A stretch of 64,000 nt of DNA from Paludibacter sp. 47-17 (GCA_001898935.1 MKVT01000013.1:62001-126000); one strand, 5' to 3'; shown: positions 35,445 through 44,677, counted from the stretch's first letter. Notes: generated by a model from the sequence alone, not told the origin. A program made the numbers and translations.

Positions 35445-36383
35445 TTACAACGCTTCAAAGCCAGACTTTGATATACATACTCCATTGGAGAAATCATAGG
35501 TTTCAGCCAGGCGATAATAGTTTTGTTCCCAACAATAATCCTTCCTAAATCCATTTTTTTTATAAATCATAAAATGCAGATAAATATATTCGGCACTGTT
35601 CTTTTTATTGATTACTTTTCCATTTTTATAAAACCATGTCTCGGAATCATGTCGGAAGCTTAATCCATCAGGATATAAGATGGGAGTCGTATGTTGCTCT
35701 TTAAAATAGAGTCGCTTGCTTTTAATACGGCAAACAAAGTTAAAAATCGGCGTTATCTTATAATATAAGACCCAGGCATCTCTCCAATTGAATATTTTCC
35801 GAATCACTTTTGAATAAAATTTAGAAATATAACGTACCTGAGGATACAATAACCAGGTAAATTCTTGTTCATCCAACGCGATCATTTGGTCAGACTTCAA
35901 TTTCGGTTGCCAATCTTTAATTTTAAAACAAAGATGAGTATAATAATGGGTGTTTAGAAATAGGGATAAATGGCCTGAAAGCCGATCGGCATGTGTTGAG
36001 AAAACATCATATTTATCAAGCAAATCGGGCGTATAGAACGATAAAATATCACCCCATACCACATCAACATCTCCGAATCCCCAAAAATCAAATTCCTTTA
36101 TCAACTCGGAATGAAGAAAGCCATAGAAAGGTTTTAAAGCACATAACTTATACGGATTTTGAGGTTTAAAATCGATTCCCAGGCGATCGCTCACATACTT
36201 GCAATAATCAAGAAAAGCATAACTTTGGAAGTGAAGATTTGCACTTTTATATTCTGGTATTTTACAATCAGTAAAGAAGAACCAATCGATACCTGTATTG
36301 TGTGCGCACGAATAAAAATATAAATCAATCCAGTCCGGCCACTTGCCAAAATAAGGAATTAGTATTGCTATTCGTTTATTCAT
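35445..36383 (-). CDS. DUF6625-like putative glycosyltransferase
   Basis: A 312-residue protein from ATG 36383, beginning MNKRIAILIPYFGKWPDW. Relatives in surface-glycan loci carry the DUF6625 name; the fold resembles GT-A transferases, with a DVDVVWGD segment as a DxD-like metal site and LSGHLSLFLNTHYYTHL following. An in-frame ATG 90 bp upstream (36473) was rejected: that extension runs through the remains of another gene (a DUF268 fragment read in a different frame) and delays the conserved N-terminus by 30 residues. The C-terminus is rich in aromatic residues and very AT-rich. Function as a transferase is inferred from family context. Confidence 0.7.
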   Translation of the reverse strand: MNKRIAILIPYFGKWPDWIDLYFYSCAHNTGIDWFFFTDCKIPEYKSANLHFQSYAFLDYCKYVSDRLGIDFKPQNPYKLCALKPFYGFLHSELIKEFDFWGFGDVDVVWGDILSFYTPDLLDKYDVFSTHADRLSGHLSLFLNTHYYTHLCFKIKDWQPKLKSDQMIALDEQEFTWLLYPQVRYISKFYSKVIRKIFNWRDAWVLYYKITPIFNFVCRIKSKRLYFKEQHTTPILYPDGLSFRHDSETWFYKNGKVINKKNSAEYIYLHFMIYKKNGFRKDYCWEQNYYRLAETYDFSNGVCISKSGFEAL

Positions 36384-36414
36384 TATCACAAAGTTTGAAA
36401 TTCGCAACGAAGAG

Positions 36415-36595
36415 TTATTGCTTTCTGAGCATGAATATTCCGCAAGCATGCATACAACCACACGTTTATACAAGGATAATTGTCATCGATACTACAATCA
36501 TTATTCTTGCATAGACTCTTAAACGTCTTATAATCTTTCCTATACCAGCGAGTCCATCTTTTATATAGCTTTTTTGATTTAACAAACATAACCAA
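36415..36595 (-). pseudogene. Internally deleted DUF268 gene remnant
   Basis: Reading the minus strand from ATG 36595, about 44 codons match the N-terminal part of DUF268 proteins: WYRKDYKTFKSL and DDNYPCIN align with WYVRDFNTFKRL and ADNYPCLN of the intact copy at 43879-44652. Near 36463 the frame jumps, and codons CGCMHACGIFMLRKQ-stop then match the C-terminal tail CGCNHGCGIFVLQKKI of the intact protein. Roughly 190 codons between these parts are missing. The fragment differs too much from the intact gene to be a fresh copy of it. The remnant lies between the GT11 gene and the DUF6625-like gene. Confidence 0.75.
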
Positions 36596-36637
36596 TTATT
36601 CAATTTTAGAGCCGTGACAGTGCTTTATGATTGTATT

Positions 36638-37537
36638 CTAAATTCTTATCCAACTGAAGGGTATCATTTCGGAAACATACCGATTCATACTATCCTTTGT
36701 ATACCAATGTAGCGGGCAAATCACTAATGGCGAACTATTCTTATTCAACCAGGCTCCCCACCAGCTAAAACTTGAATTAGCTATGATATTGTGTTTACAC
36801 AAACTCATCAACACCATATCCTTATAACTATCGGCACCTGAATTTCCATTTACTATTTTATAGGGCAGGCCGGGCTTGAATTCCTGCTCCACCCAGTCGA
36901 GGTCGTTTGTAAAAACATATAAAACAGGAGATTCCACTTTTTCTCTTATCAATGCTATAGCTCGTTGATAATAAGCCGCTTCCGCTGCACCAATAAAATT
37001 ACTGCCAAGGTAATCGCCACGTCGGATATGCAGACTTACGGGTGTCTGTAAACTCCCAACAATTTCCTGAGCGATATCAGACTGATAAAAGCTTTTGTCC
37101 TTCAACTCAAACAGCGCTCGAATCCGTTCTTCAAAACCGGAGAAATATCGTAAATTCATCCAATGACCCATAAAATAGTACCTTCTGCTGGTATCCAAGT
37201 GTTCAAAATGGATGCAATATTGACTGGGAAACCGCTCTGTTATCAGTTTTGCCGGATGAACTATCCGCCTTAATTTATAATAGATATAGGCCGTATATTT
37301 CTTTTCCAATCTGTAACGTGCCACCGAAAAAGGCATAAATACTTTTGTACTTGATTTATCTGCTACCCTATAATCTCCTGTTTCAAACACCTCCATATCG
37401 GTTTGTAAACCCGACACAAAATCGTCATTCATGATGTCAAACTCTACCGGAATATTATATTTCCATTCCAGCACCTTCCCAAATGCATATTGAAACATTT
37501 GATTACCCAAGCCGTTTTTTATCCCTACTATAATCAT
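36638..37537 (-). CDS. GT11 alpha-1,2-fucosyltransferase-like protein
   Basis: A 299-residue GT11-family protein. The N-terminal signature is VGIKNGLGNQMFQYAFG; the GDP-binding motif is SLHIRRGDYLG, and the C-terminal motif is ANSSFSWWGAWLN. Members transfer L-fucose from GDP-fucose in alpha-1,2 linkage; some use other deoxysugars. No GDP-fucose synthesis genes (gmd, fcl, fkp) are in the window, so the donor must be made elsewhere. A second GT11 gene sits ~5 kb upstream, different in sequence. It is 14 bp downstream of a GT2 gene and 42 bp upstream of the DUF268 remnant. Confidence 0.88.
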   Translation of the reverse strand: MIIVGIKNGLGNQMFQYAFGKVLEWKYNIPVEFDIMNDDFVSGLQTDMEVFETGDYRVADKSSTKVFMPFSVARYRLEKKYTAYIYYKLRRIVHPAKLITERFPSQYCIHFEHLDTSRRYYFMGHWMNLRYFSGFEERIRALFELKDKSFYQSDIAQEIVGSLQTPVSLHIRRGDYLGSNFIGAAEAAYYQRAIALIREKVESPVLYVFTNDLDWVEQEFKPGLPYKIVNGNSGADSYKDMVLMSLCKHNIIANSSFSWWGAWLNKNSSPLVICPLHWYTKDSMNRYVSEMIPFSWIRI

Positions 37538-37551
37538 TATCGTTATTCGGA

Positions 37552-38574
37552 TTATCCATCGTACACCAGGGAACGAAACTTTCTGAAGTATTTTCTGACA
37601 ATATAAAAATCAAAATAATAAAGTTGATAATAAAGTTTTAACTTTCTATTCAACAGCAATTTATAAAGGATAAACAAATCCAGGCTTCTTATACTTTTTT
37701 TAAAATTATCCCAATCTATCTGAGCATAAACAAGCTCTAAACGGTCATTGAGATTCCATACGTTTATCATATTAATTAAATGCATCAACTCAATACTCAC
37801 ATTTTTATATAAAAGCTGCTTAGAGATATTCTCTATAGGGATAAAAAAACGAAGCAAACTATTATTTACACGCACAATATCGTGAATTCTTTTTATTTTG
37901 GATTGTTCGCTGAACACCGATTGTGTTATACTTCCCGCTCTGATCCGGTAAACATATAAAACATCGGAAATAACCTTAACCCTTTTTGCATAATAACAAG
38001 CTAAGGGTGTAAACAGGTTATCCTCGTGATAAATACCTTCTTCGAAGAACAAACTATTTTTCAGCAGATATTCTCTTCTATACAAACGCAATACCGTACA
38101 TACAAAATGAAATTTACGACTTACTGATGCATATTTATTATAATACTCCCAGCCGGTTAACACAGGGTCGTCCATCCCCGGATCCGGCGCTTCGGCAGTT
38201 CCATCTTCGAAATACCTGCGACCGTTGAAACAAACCAAATCTTCGCCCTTTTGCTTTTCGGCAAGTAGTTTGAAAGTATCCGGTTCTATCCAATCGTCAC
38301 TGTCCAGAAAAAAAACATAATCTCCCTTGGCTGCTCTTATCCCGGCATTACGGGCAGCGCTCAACCCCTGGTTTTCCTGATAGAGCAACGTGAAGTTGGT
38401 ATGGTTGGAAGCATATTCATCCAATATTGAACTGCTGTCATCGGTAGAGCCATCGTTCACACAAATTATTTCAACATTCGTGTAGGTTTGACCTACTGCA
38501 GAATCCAGGCACTGTTTAAGATACGCTTCTACATTATAAACCGGAATTATGACACTAAACAAGATGGGAGTCAT
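37552..38574 (-). CDS. GT2 glycosyltransferase
   Basis: Family 2 enzyme, 340 residues, with FSVIIPVYNVEAYLKQCLDS, IICVNDGSTDDSS, NQGLSAARNAG and metal-binding FLDSDDW in a complete GT-A domain (1-~210). The remaining ~130 residues are helical and AT-rich. This arrangement is typical of capsule GT2 enzymes that add a hexose or HexNAc with inversion. The start is 3 bp from the stop of the upstream methyltransferase gene, and the stop is 14 bp from the GT11 gene, so it belongs to the same transcript. Confidence 0.88.
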   Translation of the reverse strand: MTPILFSVIIPVYNVEAYLKQCLDSAVGQTYTNVEIICVNDGSTDDSSSILDEYASNHTNFTLLYQENQGLSAARNAGIRAAKGDYVFFLDSDDWIEPDTFKLLAEKQKGEDLVCFNGRRYFEDGTAEAPDPGMDDPVLTGWEYYNKYASVSRKFHFVCTVLRLYRREYLLKNSLFFEEGIYHEDNLFTPLACYYAKRVKVISDVLYVYRIRAGSITQSVFSEQSKIKRIHDIVRVNNSLLRFFIPIENISKQLLYKNVSIELMHLINMINVWNLNDRLELVYAQIDWDNFKKSIRSLDLFILYKLLLNRKLKLYYQLYYFDFYIVRKYFRKFRSLVYDG

Positions 38575-38577
38575 GGA

Positions 38578-39351
38578 TTAAAAACTTTCATACCAGTCCC
38601 ACCTACGATCATCTTCGGCAATCTTGCGAAGAGCTATCATCGAACAATTCAACTTCTTGGTCAACACGGGATCCAATACACTCGCATCAAAAATTTTAGG
38701 CCGCATTTTTACAGGAAGCACGGCTGACAATACGCTAAAAAAACCTGGGATGAACCGATTATACAAAAAACTCTTCATGCCACCCGGCGTGGGCAAGCTC
38801 ACAGTTCCCAGCATCTCATAACATGGATAAGTAAGCATGTAACGAACAGCTTTTTTTATTCCCTTGAACGACACATCGTCAATTACAATAACGCCTCCCA
38901 CTTTTAACAAGCTATTGAGATAAAAAAAGTCGAGCAGGGTATGATCAAAAGTATGCCAGCCATCAATAAAACCAAAATCATATTTTTTACCCTCCGCAAG
39001 CAGTCGCGGTAACGCAATTTCGGATGGCTGTTCGATTAACTCATAGAAATCAACTCCGGAACGCTTCAGATTTTCAATCCCAATACCCGACCAATCGGTG
39101 GTTTGCATCGGATCAATAATAGTGTGATGCTTTTCATGCTGATTCCCTAGCGCTTCGCAAATAAACAACGATGAAATGCCCATGGCACAACCAATTTCGA
39201 TCGTATTCTTAAACTGATTTTCGCGAATAATCTCTGCTATAAACCGACCTTCCTGAAAATCGATATTCGACGATAATGTATGTTTTTTACCCTGTGAATC
39301 GGTAACTTGCTGTGTAGTAAAGATTTCAGAAATGAGTTTATGAATATTCAT
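38578..39351 (-). CDS. SAM-dependent methyltransferase (Methyltransf_24 type)
   Basis: A 257-residue class I methyltransferase. The SAM-binding loop reads NTIEIGCAMGISSLFICEAL, the second acidic contact is in HTIIDPMQT, and the late motif is FGFIDGWHTFDHTLLDFF, followed by VIVIDDVSFKG. This pattern marks the Methyltransf_24 / cephalosporin hydroxylase-like group, common in glycan loci, where members methylate sugar hydroxyls. I start at ATG 39351, 1 bp after the stop of the upstream GT2; an in-frame ATG 18 bp earlier would overlap that gene and add six residues without conservation. Confidence 0.82.
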   Translation of the reverse strand: MNIHKLISEIFTTQQVTDSQGKKHTLSSNIDFQEGRFIAEIIRENQFKNTIEIGCAMGISSLFICEALGNQHEKHHTIIDPMQTTDWSGIGIENLKRSGVDFYELIEQPSEIALPRLLAEGKKYDFGFIDGWHTFDHTLLDFFYLNSLLKVGGVIVIDDVSFKGIKKAVRYMLTYPCYEMLGTVSLPTPGGMKSFLYNRFIPGFFSVLSAVLPVKMRPKIFDASVLDPVLTKKLNCSMIALRKIAEDDRRWDWYESF

Positions 39352-39352
39352 C

Positions 39353-40330
39353 CTAATTATTAATGACATGAACCAGTTTAACCAATTGACGAAACCGTAA
39401 TTTTGACAACAGATACCAAGTAAAATGGTGTGTTGAAACTACAAAGTGAAATACTTTACCTGCAAGAACCCGGTTTAATTTCGTCTTTAAAAGCCGGTTA
39501 TCAAAAAAACCGGCTTGCTTATTGGCCTGTATCAGCGTATCAATCTGTTGTTTCATTACCCGAACATCATCGGTTGTTTGGGGCGTCTTATCCACAAACT
39601 GTTCGAAAAAGCCGGCTACAGACGCTGACGGTAAAGTTGGAACAGATGATGCCAAATATTCAAGTTGGATTTTTCGTATGCATTCAGTTGCCTTGCGATC
39701 TGTTTTGGGTACCTGCGTATCATGTATCCGGTAGTTATATAAAACATCCGGTAAATTCACCAATTTACAAACCTTGACGGCTCTGGACCATAACTCATAG
39801 TCCTCGGCAGGAAATGCCTCTTGACGATAGGTTAACTCATGATCCAGAAACAAACGCCTTCTAAACATAGAAGATGCGTGCAGAACAGGCGAATAAAACA
39901 ACATTGTAATTTTTATAGCTTCCGGATGATGCTCTCGAATCCAAACTTCTGAGTGTTTCCCGAATAATTGCATGGCTGTAGAACACAACCCAACGTCAGG
40001 ATGGGTATCAAGAAAGTTAATTTGAACCTGCAATCGATCGGGTAAGGATACATCATCCCCATCGAACCGGGCAATGTATTCTCCACGCGCTTTTGCCAGA
40101 CCGATATTCAAATTATTCGCAATACCGATATTTGACGCGTTCCGGTGATATCGTATCCTGGAATCGTTAAAGCTCAATACAATCTCTTCGGTCCTATCCG
40201 TCGAACCATCGTCCAGAACCAGCAATTCAAAGTCTGTAAATGTTTGGTTTAACATACTTTCAATCGCTTCCCGAACATAGAGTTCCCCATTATAAACCGG
40301 CATTAATACCGAAATCCTTGGATGAATCAT
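39353..40330 (-). CDS. GT2 glycosyltransferase
   Basis: A 325-residue family 2 transferase: ISVLMPVYNGELYVREAI, LLVLDDGSTDRTEE, NIGIANNLNIGLAKARG and metal-binding FDGDDVSLP. The ED motif expected for GT2 catalysis is seen in FPAEDYELWSRA. The C-terminal ~110 residues are variable. Its start overlaps the end of the upstream GT2 gene by 41 bp, a real overlap because the conserved N-terminal strand begins at once and no later Met would retain it. Linkage and sugar are unknown. Confidence 0.88.
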   Translation of the reverse strand: MIHPRISVLMPVYNGELYVREAIESMLNQTFTDFELLVLDDGSTDRTEEIVLSFNDSRIRYHRNASNIGIANNLNIGLAKARGEYIARFDGDDVSLPDRLQVQINFLDTHPDVGLCSTAMQLFGKHSEVWIREHHPEAIKITMLFYSPVLHASSMFRRRLFLDHELTYRQEAFPAEDYELWSRAVKVCKLVNLPDVLYNYRIHDTQVPKTDRKATECIRKIQLEYLASSVPTLPSASVAGFFEQFVDKTPQTTDDVRVMKQQIDTLIQANKQAGFFDNRLLKTKLNRVLAGKVFHFVVSTHHFTWYLLSKLRFRQLVKLVHVINN

Positions 40331-41240
40331 TCACATTCTTCAACTTGTAATACAACCGGTAGCCAAAATAGAATATTAAAACAGCAAAATGATCCTTAAA
40401 AGCTTGCTTTATTATCTTCGAATTGACTTCTGACGAAAAACCAAACTTTCGTTGATATTTAACCCATTGCTTCGCCCAACTGAAATATTCACTCAACCTG
40501 ATTGGCCTGTTTTCCCTGAAGCGTATATAGCTAAGAATCCGGAAACCCTCTAAAAAACTAAGGCCTTTTTTTTCAGCTGTAGCGGACGTGTTGGTATCAT
40601 GCATTCTGTAATTGCTGAGTGCTTTATTGACACACACCACATTACCTTGCAAACAGATCATAACATACAGCAACCAATCGCCACATAATTTCATAGACTC
40701 GATTAAACGATATTCGGTTTTCATGTAGGATTCACGGTGGATTAAGGTCATACTTACGTTATAAATCACGTTAGCGTTGATAAGAAAACGGCGAACATAC
40801 TCTTTTCCCTGAAAGAACTGTGTCGCATTGGTTTCATTCATTTTCCAGGCTTCTTCACCATTCCTGTTTATATACTTTGCCAACGAATACGCTAGCACAA
40901 CTCCCTTAAAACGATCGACCACACTGAGCATTTCTTCAAGAAACGTCAGCTCGGCCCAATCGTCACTTTCGGCAATCCAGACATATTCGCCTTTAGCCAG
41001 GCTCACACCTAAATTCCATTGAACAAATGGGCTACCACTATTAACTGAGTTAACAACCCATTGCGATACTTTAGGATGATGCTTATACCTGTGTAGAATG
41101 GCGATACTTTCATCGGTCGAATTATCGTCCAGCAGAATTAGCTCAAAATCCTGACAGGTCTGATTTAAAATACTTTCAATTCGCTGTTCAAGAAACTCAG
41201 CGTGATTATAATTGGGAACTATAACAGAGACTCGAGGCAT
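40290..41240 (-). CDS. GT2 glycosyltransferase
   Basis: Family 2 enzyme of 316 residues. Motifs VSVIVPNYNHAEFLEQRI, LILLDDNSTDESI and metal-binding IAESDDWAEL (a DD following ES). The region with CGDWLLYVMICLQG is the catalytic-base area of this family. The first base of its ATG is the last base of the upstream TAA stop (TAATG), and its own 3' end overlaps the next GT2 gene by 41 bp, so the run is translationally coupled. It closely resembles capsular GT2 enzymes but no specific donor can be assigned. Confidence 0.88.
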   Translation of the reverse strand: MPRVSVIVPNYNHAEFLEQRIESILNQTCQDFELILLDDNSTDESIAILHRYKHHPKVSQWVVNSVNSGSPFVQWNLGVSLAKGEYVWIAESDDWAELTFLEEMLSVVDRFKGVVLAYSLAKYINRNGEEAWKMNETNATQFFQGKEYVRRFLINANVIYNVSMTLIHRESYMKTEYRLIESMKLCGDWLLYVMICLQGNVVCVNKALSNYRMHDTNTSATAEKKGLSFLEGFRILSYIRFRENRPIRLSEYFSWAKQWVKYQRKFGFSSEVNSKIIKQAFKDHFAVLIFYFGYRLYYKLKNVNDSSKDFGINAGL

Positions 41241-42025
41241 TACGAACTTAAAACTTTCTTTTTAAACGATTTTATTTTCAAGTAAAAAGGAAGCAAACCA
41301 TACTTGTCTAAACAAACCATACGTTTTTTAGAACCCGACAACTCGGCCCAACTTCCTGCATTGTGATGAAATAACACTTCAAAATTCGGATTAACTGCAT
41401 CTGCGTATCCAAAAATACCTGTTTCAAGAATCAGCATATTTCCTGTCAGCACCTGTCGAACATCACGGTATTGAAATCCGTACTTTACGGCTTTATTGGC
41501 CAGTAAACCATCAATAGCAAAACCTTTGAAACCGGACGCAGGCAGTTCCCATGTCAAATAATAATCCAAACAATCTCGGAGCAAAGCGTTATCGCGGACC
41601 GTCCCTAATACAGAGGACAATAAACCAAAATAAGGAACAAACGAAGCCGGATTCTTCAGATGGTATCTTTCATCCAAATAACTTTCGCTGTATTGGTGGA
41701 ATTCTTTGTATGTTTCTATCGCAGTAAACAAATGATAATTCAAGTATTCGTTGAAATCGCCAATCAACTCAACATCCGTATCCAAATAGATCCCACCCTG
41801 TTGTGTCAAAAAATAACACCTGGCAACATCGGAAACATAGGCGTATTTTTTTGCTTTATACGCTTCTCTACTATACGAACAAATATTAACATCAAAATTC
41901 TTCTCATTCCATAATTGAAATTTAAAATCCGGGAGTTTCTTTTTCCAGTTCCTGATGTTCTTTTTATGGGATTGGGGGATGGGACCTTTACCAAACCAAC
42001 AGTAGTGAATTATTTGGGGGATCAT
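41240..42025 (-). CDS. GT32-like DXD-motif glycosyltransferase
   Basis: A 261-residue transferase of the Gly_transf_sug / GT32 kind. The N-terminus is IPQIIHYCWFGKGPIP, followed by FQLWNEKNFD, then AYVSDVARCYFLTQQGGIYLDTDVEL, which holds the DxD metal and donor site. Such proteins are common in bacterial capsule loci and transfer galactose, mannose or related sugars, with retention in characterised members. The start shares ATGA with the upstream stop, a 4-bp overlap; the stop shares a base with the next start. Codon use is AT-rich like its neighbours. Confidence 0.82.
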   Translation of the reverse strand: MIPQIIHYCWFGKGPIPQSHKKNIRNWKKKLPDFKFQLWNEKNFDVNICSYSREAYKAKKYAYVSDVARCYFLTQQGGIYLDTDVELIGDFNEYLNYHLFTAIETYKEFHQYSESYLDERYHLKNPASFVPYFGLLSSVLGTVRDNALLRDCLDYYLTWELPASGFKGFAIDGLLANKAVKYGFQYRDVRQVLTGNMLILETGIFGYADAVNPNFEVLFHHNAGSWAELSGSKKRMVCLDKYGLLPFYLKIKSFKKKVLSS

Positions 42026-42945
42026 AAACGAATAACTGGTTCAGCCTTGTTCAACTTTTCTTTAAAATCGGTTTCGATGACATCAACATCTTGTAAATAC
42101 TGAGCGCCTAATTCAAGCTTGTAATTTGACTTTGAATACCTGGCCTTATACATCTGATAGCGGCTAATCAAATATTCTTTCCCCAAATATTTATAATGCA
42201 ATAATTTCAGGGAGTTATCACTATTGAATTTAACAATACCCCATGGATAGCAATAATGCGATCCTGCCGTGAAATTCATTTCGATTATTCGTTGAGGATT
42301 GAACAGCAAACATTTATTAAAATCCGGATCGGGCCATCCCTGTCGGACCTGATCTGCCAATCCTGAATTTTTGGTGTAGTTTGGAAATATTGGAGAGATC
42401 ATATTATATCCTTCAGGTTTGAATATCGTAACCCCAGCCTTTAAACTTCGCGCGATATAATCGTCCATATGCTCGTGGTACATTAATTCATCCACATCGC
42501 AGACAATCACCAAGTCGGCTTTTCCGCGTGATTTTTTCCAGGCATTGTTTCGGATCTCCACTAATTTCTGCTCATCGTAGGTACCAGAGGTATCAAACTG
42601 AATAAGCTCCACCTGATTGTACGATTGCAGATAATCAAGTGTACCGTCGTCGGAATAATTATCGTAGAAAACAAACTGATCGACAAACTTGCTGTAATGA
42701 TCAACCATAAACGGTAATATTCTGACTTCGTTCCAGCAAGTAGCATAACAATGTACGATCGGGCGTCGAATACGATGCTTCCTTTTATAGGACTTTAATC
42801 GCATCGAATAAAAAAACATCAACGGCAGATTGAAGGTAATCTTCAAAACGGCATAGAAATAATACCAATTTGAAACGCCTTCGTCTTTTTTTAAGATATT
42901 TACATAGTGTTTAATCTGCTGGTATTGAAATCGAATTCTGTTCAT
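42022..42945 (-). CDS. Glycosyltransferase, Glyco_tranf_2_4 / GT92-like
   Basis: A 307-residue protein with PIVHCYATCWNEVRILPFM, then FYDNYSDDGTLDYL and VIVCDVDELMY, the DxD-like metal motif of the Glyco_tranf_2_4 family. A conserved FNPQRIIEMNFTAGSHYC precedes LKLLHYKYLGKEYL. The overall layout is that of a GT-A fold without the standard GT2 N-terminus, as in GT92-like enzymes. The N-terminal ~60 residues include a hydrophobic stretch (LPLMFFYSMRL) that may touch the membrane. The start is 8 bp after the GT11 stop, and the stop overlaps the GT32-like gene by 4 bp. Confidence 0.75.
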   Translation of the reverse strand: MNRIRFQYQQIKHYVNILKKDEGVSNWYYFYAVLKITFNLPLMFFYSMRLKSYKRKHRIRRPIVHCYATCWNEVRILPFMVDHYSKFVDQFVFYDNYSDDGTLDYLQSYNQVELIQFDTSGTYDEQKLVEIRNNAWKKSRGKADLVIVCDVDELMYHEHMDDYIARSLKAGVTIFKPEGYNMISPIFPNYTKNSGLADQVRQGWPDPDFNKCLLFNPQRIIEMNFTAGSHYCYPWGIVKFNSDNSLKLLHYKYLGKEYLISRYQMYKARYSKSNYKLELGAQYLQDVDVIETDFKEKLNKAEPVIRL

Positions 42946-42953
42946 TTGATAAT

Positions 42954-43793
42954 TTAAAATGTAACCCAGTTGAACCGTTCAGTAATGATTCCACCCGGAT
43001 ATACTTTTTCAACTTTATGGCCGAGCCAATAATTTGGAGCGTAAACCGTAGCATCAGTCTTTTGTGATAAATAGGCTGCCCACCAGGCAAAACTGCTGTT
43101 TGCAATGATGACAACATCGGCATATTGAATAAGCTGAAAATCGACAATAGCTATGTTCGACTCAAAACTTACATCCGGATACATACGAAACTCCTCTCTT
43201 ACCGATTCAATATCATCTCCGACAACCAAAATTTTATACTGTTCCAGGTTGCTAATCATGGAAAGAGCTGCGTGATAATACCGCATCGGGAGAGACACAT
43301 CAACTCCTCCTAACCCGTCATACTCAACATACTGATAATCTGTACGTCTGACATGAACAACAAGCATCTTATGCGTGGTAAGGATAGTGTGGTATTTCGC
43401 CAGAAATACTTCCTTGTATTCCTTTTTGATAGCGAAAGCTCGTTTAATTGCCGGTTCATTATCTTTAAAATAGCGGTCGGATTGAAAAAAACCTTCGTAA
43501 TAGGTTCGATTCTGTGCAGGAACAAAAACGGCCCCATCTTCGTCCGTTATTGTCTCTTTGATGTAAAATCGGATTAATTTCCGACAAATTCTTTTAAACT
43601 GTTTTGTTCTCCAACAATCTGTATAAATAAAATTTGTGAACCAATCGGTTTTAAAGTACAGTAATTTATAGGGGTAATAAGGTGTACTGAGGAAAGGTAT
43701 AAAAAAAGTTTTGAGTTTTTTTGCCTGTGCCACAGCAAATGCGTATTGAAACATTTGATTACCCATTTGGCAATGGAGGGAGAATAGGATCAT
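42954..43793 (-). CDS. GT11-family fucosyltransferase-like protein
   Basis: A 279-residue GT11 relative. The opening FSLHCQMGNQMFQYAFAVAQ matches the family entry motif, VVHVRRTDYQYVE matches the GDP-binding HxRRxDY motif (Thr in place of Gly), and ANSSFAWWAAYLSQ matches the C-terminal motif. It differs strongly from the GT11 protein at 36638-37537, so it likely uses another acceptor. Alpha-1,2-fucosylation is the family default; the donor is inferred. An 85-bp gap with no gene separates it from the DUF268 gene upstream. Confidence 0.82.
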   Translation of the reverse strand: MILFSLHCQMGNQMFQYAFAVAQAKKLKTFFIPFLSTPYYPYKLLYFKTDWFTNFIYTDCWRTKQFKRICRKLIRFYIKETITDEDGAVFVPAQNRTYYEGFFQSDRYFKDNEPAIKRAFAIKKEYKEVFLAKYHTILTTHKMLVVHVRRTDYQYVEYDGLGGVDVSLPMRYYHAALSMISNLEQYKILVVGDDIESVREEFRMYPDVSFESNIAIVDFQLIQYADVVIIANSSFAWWAAYLSQKTDATVYAPNYWLGHKVEKVYPGGIITERFNWVTF

Positions 43794-43878
43794 GGCTTAA
43801 TACTTATTTAATCCAACACCTCTGTCTTAAAACCCCTTTGACTAACTATCCCGATCATCATCGTGTTCCGGTAAGTGC

Positions 43879-44652
43879 TTATATTTTCTTTTGCAGAACA
43901 AAGATACCGCAACCATGATTACAACCACAGCTGGAATCAATTACTTCATCCGACAATTGAATGTTCTCGTTCAAATCTCCATTATCATCTACAAATGAAA
44001 ACGAAATAATATTGAAGTCTTTTGTTACCCATTTATATAAATAGCTTAAACTAAATATCCTATGTGCATTAAATTCAATACGTTGTATTCCCATAGGCAC
44101 CGAAAAATAGAACATACCATCTTTTTTCAACATTTGGGTAATTTTTTGAAACCCTTTTAAATGTCCATTTGGATCTATATCATCGCCATATCTCCCTAAC
44201 CCGAAGTGTTCCAACGCATGCAGGCATGAAATAGAGTCGCAATAATCAATATAATTAAAATTATCCGACATTAAATCGGCCCGAATAAAGGATATATTCT
44301 CAACCTTTGAATCTAATTTTCTTATATCAAAAATTTCAATTGGTCTAAAAACAGCTACATGAGCTATAAATCCATCAATTCTCGATCCTATATCAACGTG
44401 TTTCGTGGGTTTATGAGTATATATCTGCTTAGCAACAAATAAATCTTGATGAAAATACGCACCATTGGCAACTCCACTATCGTCAAATTTATCATTCAAA
44501 CAAGGATAATTATCTGCAATTGGAAATTCTGACTGTACGCCCGATAATCTTTTAAAGGTATTAAAGTCTCTTACATACCAAGCGTTTTGCGATAATTGCT
44601 TGGGATGTTTTTTTATATGTACGGTATACAAATTAAACAGGTTGATTTTCAT
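43879..44652 (-). CDS. DUF268 protein (methyltransferase-like)
   Basis: A 257-residue DUF268 protein from ATG 44652 (MKINLFNLYTV). Conserved stretches: WYVRDFNTFKRL, ADNYPCLNDKFDDSGVANG, KHVDIGSRIDGFIAHVA, an SAM-site-like segment, then SISCLHALEHFGLGRYGD and the tail CGCNHGCGIFVLQK. The VDIGS and LHALEHFGLG motifs resemble class I methyltransferases, but the activity of this family is not established. An earlier in-frame ATG (44745) would overlap wzt by 68 bp and add 31 unlike residues, so I reject it. A deleted relative lies at 36415-36595. Confidence 0.8.
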   Translation of the reverse strand: MKINLFNLYTVHIKKHPKQLSQNAWYVRDFNTFKRLSGVQSEFPIADNYPCLNDKFDDSGVANGAYFHQDLFVAKQIYTHKPTKHVDIGSRIDGFIAHVAVFRPIEIFDIRKLDSKVENISFIRADLMSDNFNYIDYCDSISCLHALEHFGLGRYGDDIDPNGHLKGFQKITQMLKKDGMFYFSVPMGIQRIEFNAHRIFSLSYLYKWVTKDFNIISFSFVDDNGDLNENIQLSDEVIDSSCGCNHGCGIFVLQKKI

Positions 44653-44677
44653 ATAAAAAGACGTGGAAAAAAGTGTG

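Noticed and set aside
36384-36473. N-terminal extension of the DUF6625-like gene
   Set aside because: These codons come from the out-of-frame remains of the DUF268 gene; the conserved N-terminus begins at 36383.
43794-43878. Possible gene fragment between the GT11 and DUF268 genes
   Set aside because: Stops in all minus frames and no similarity that I can recognise.
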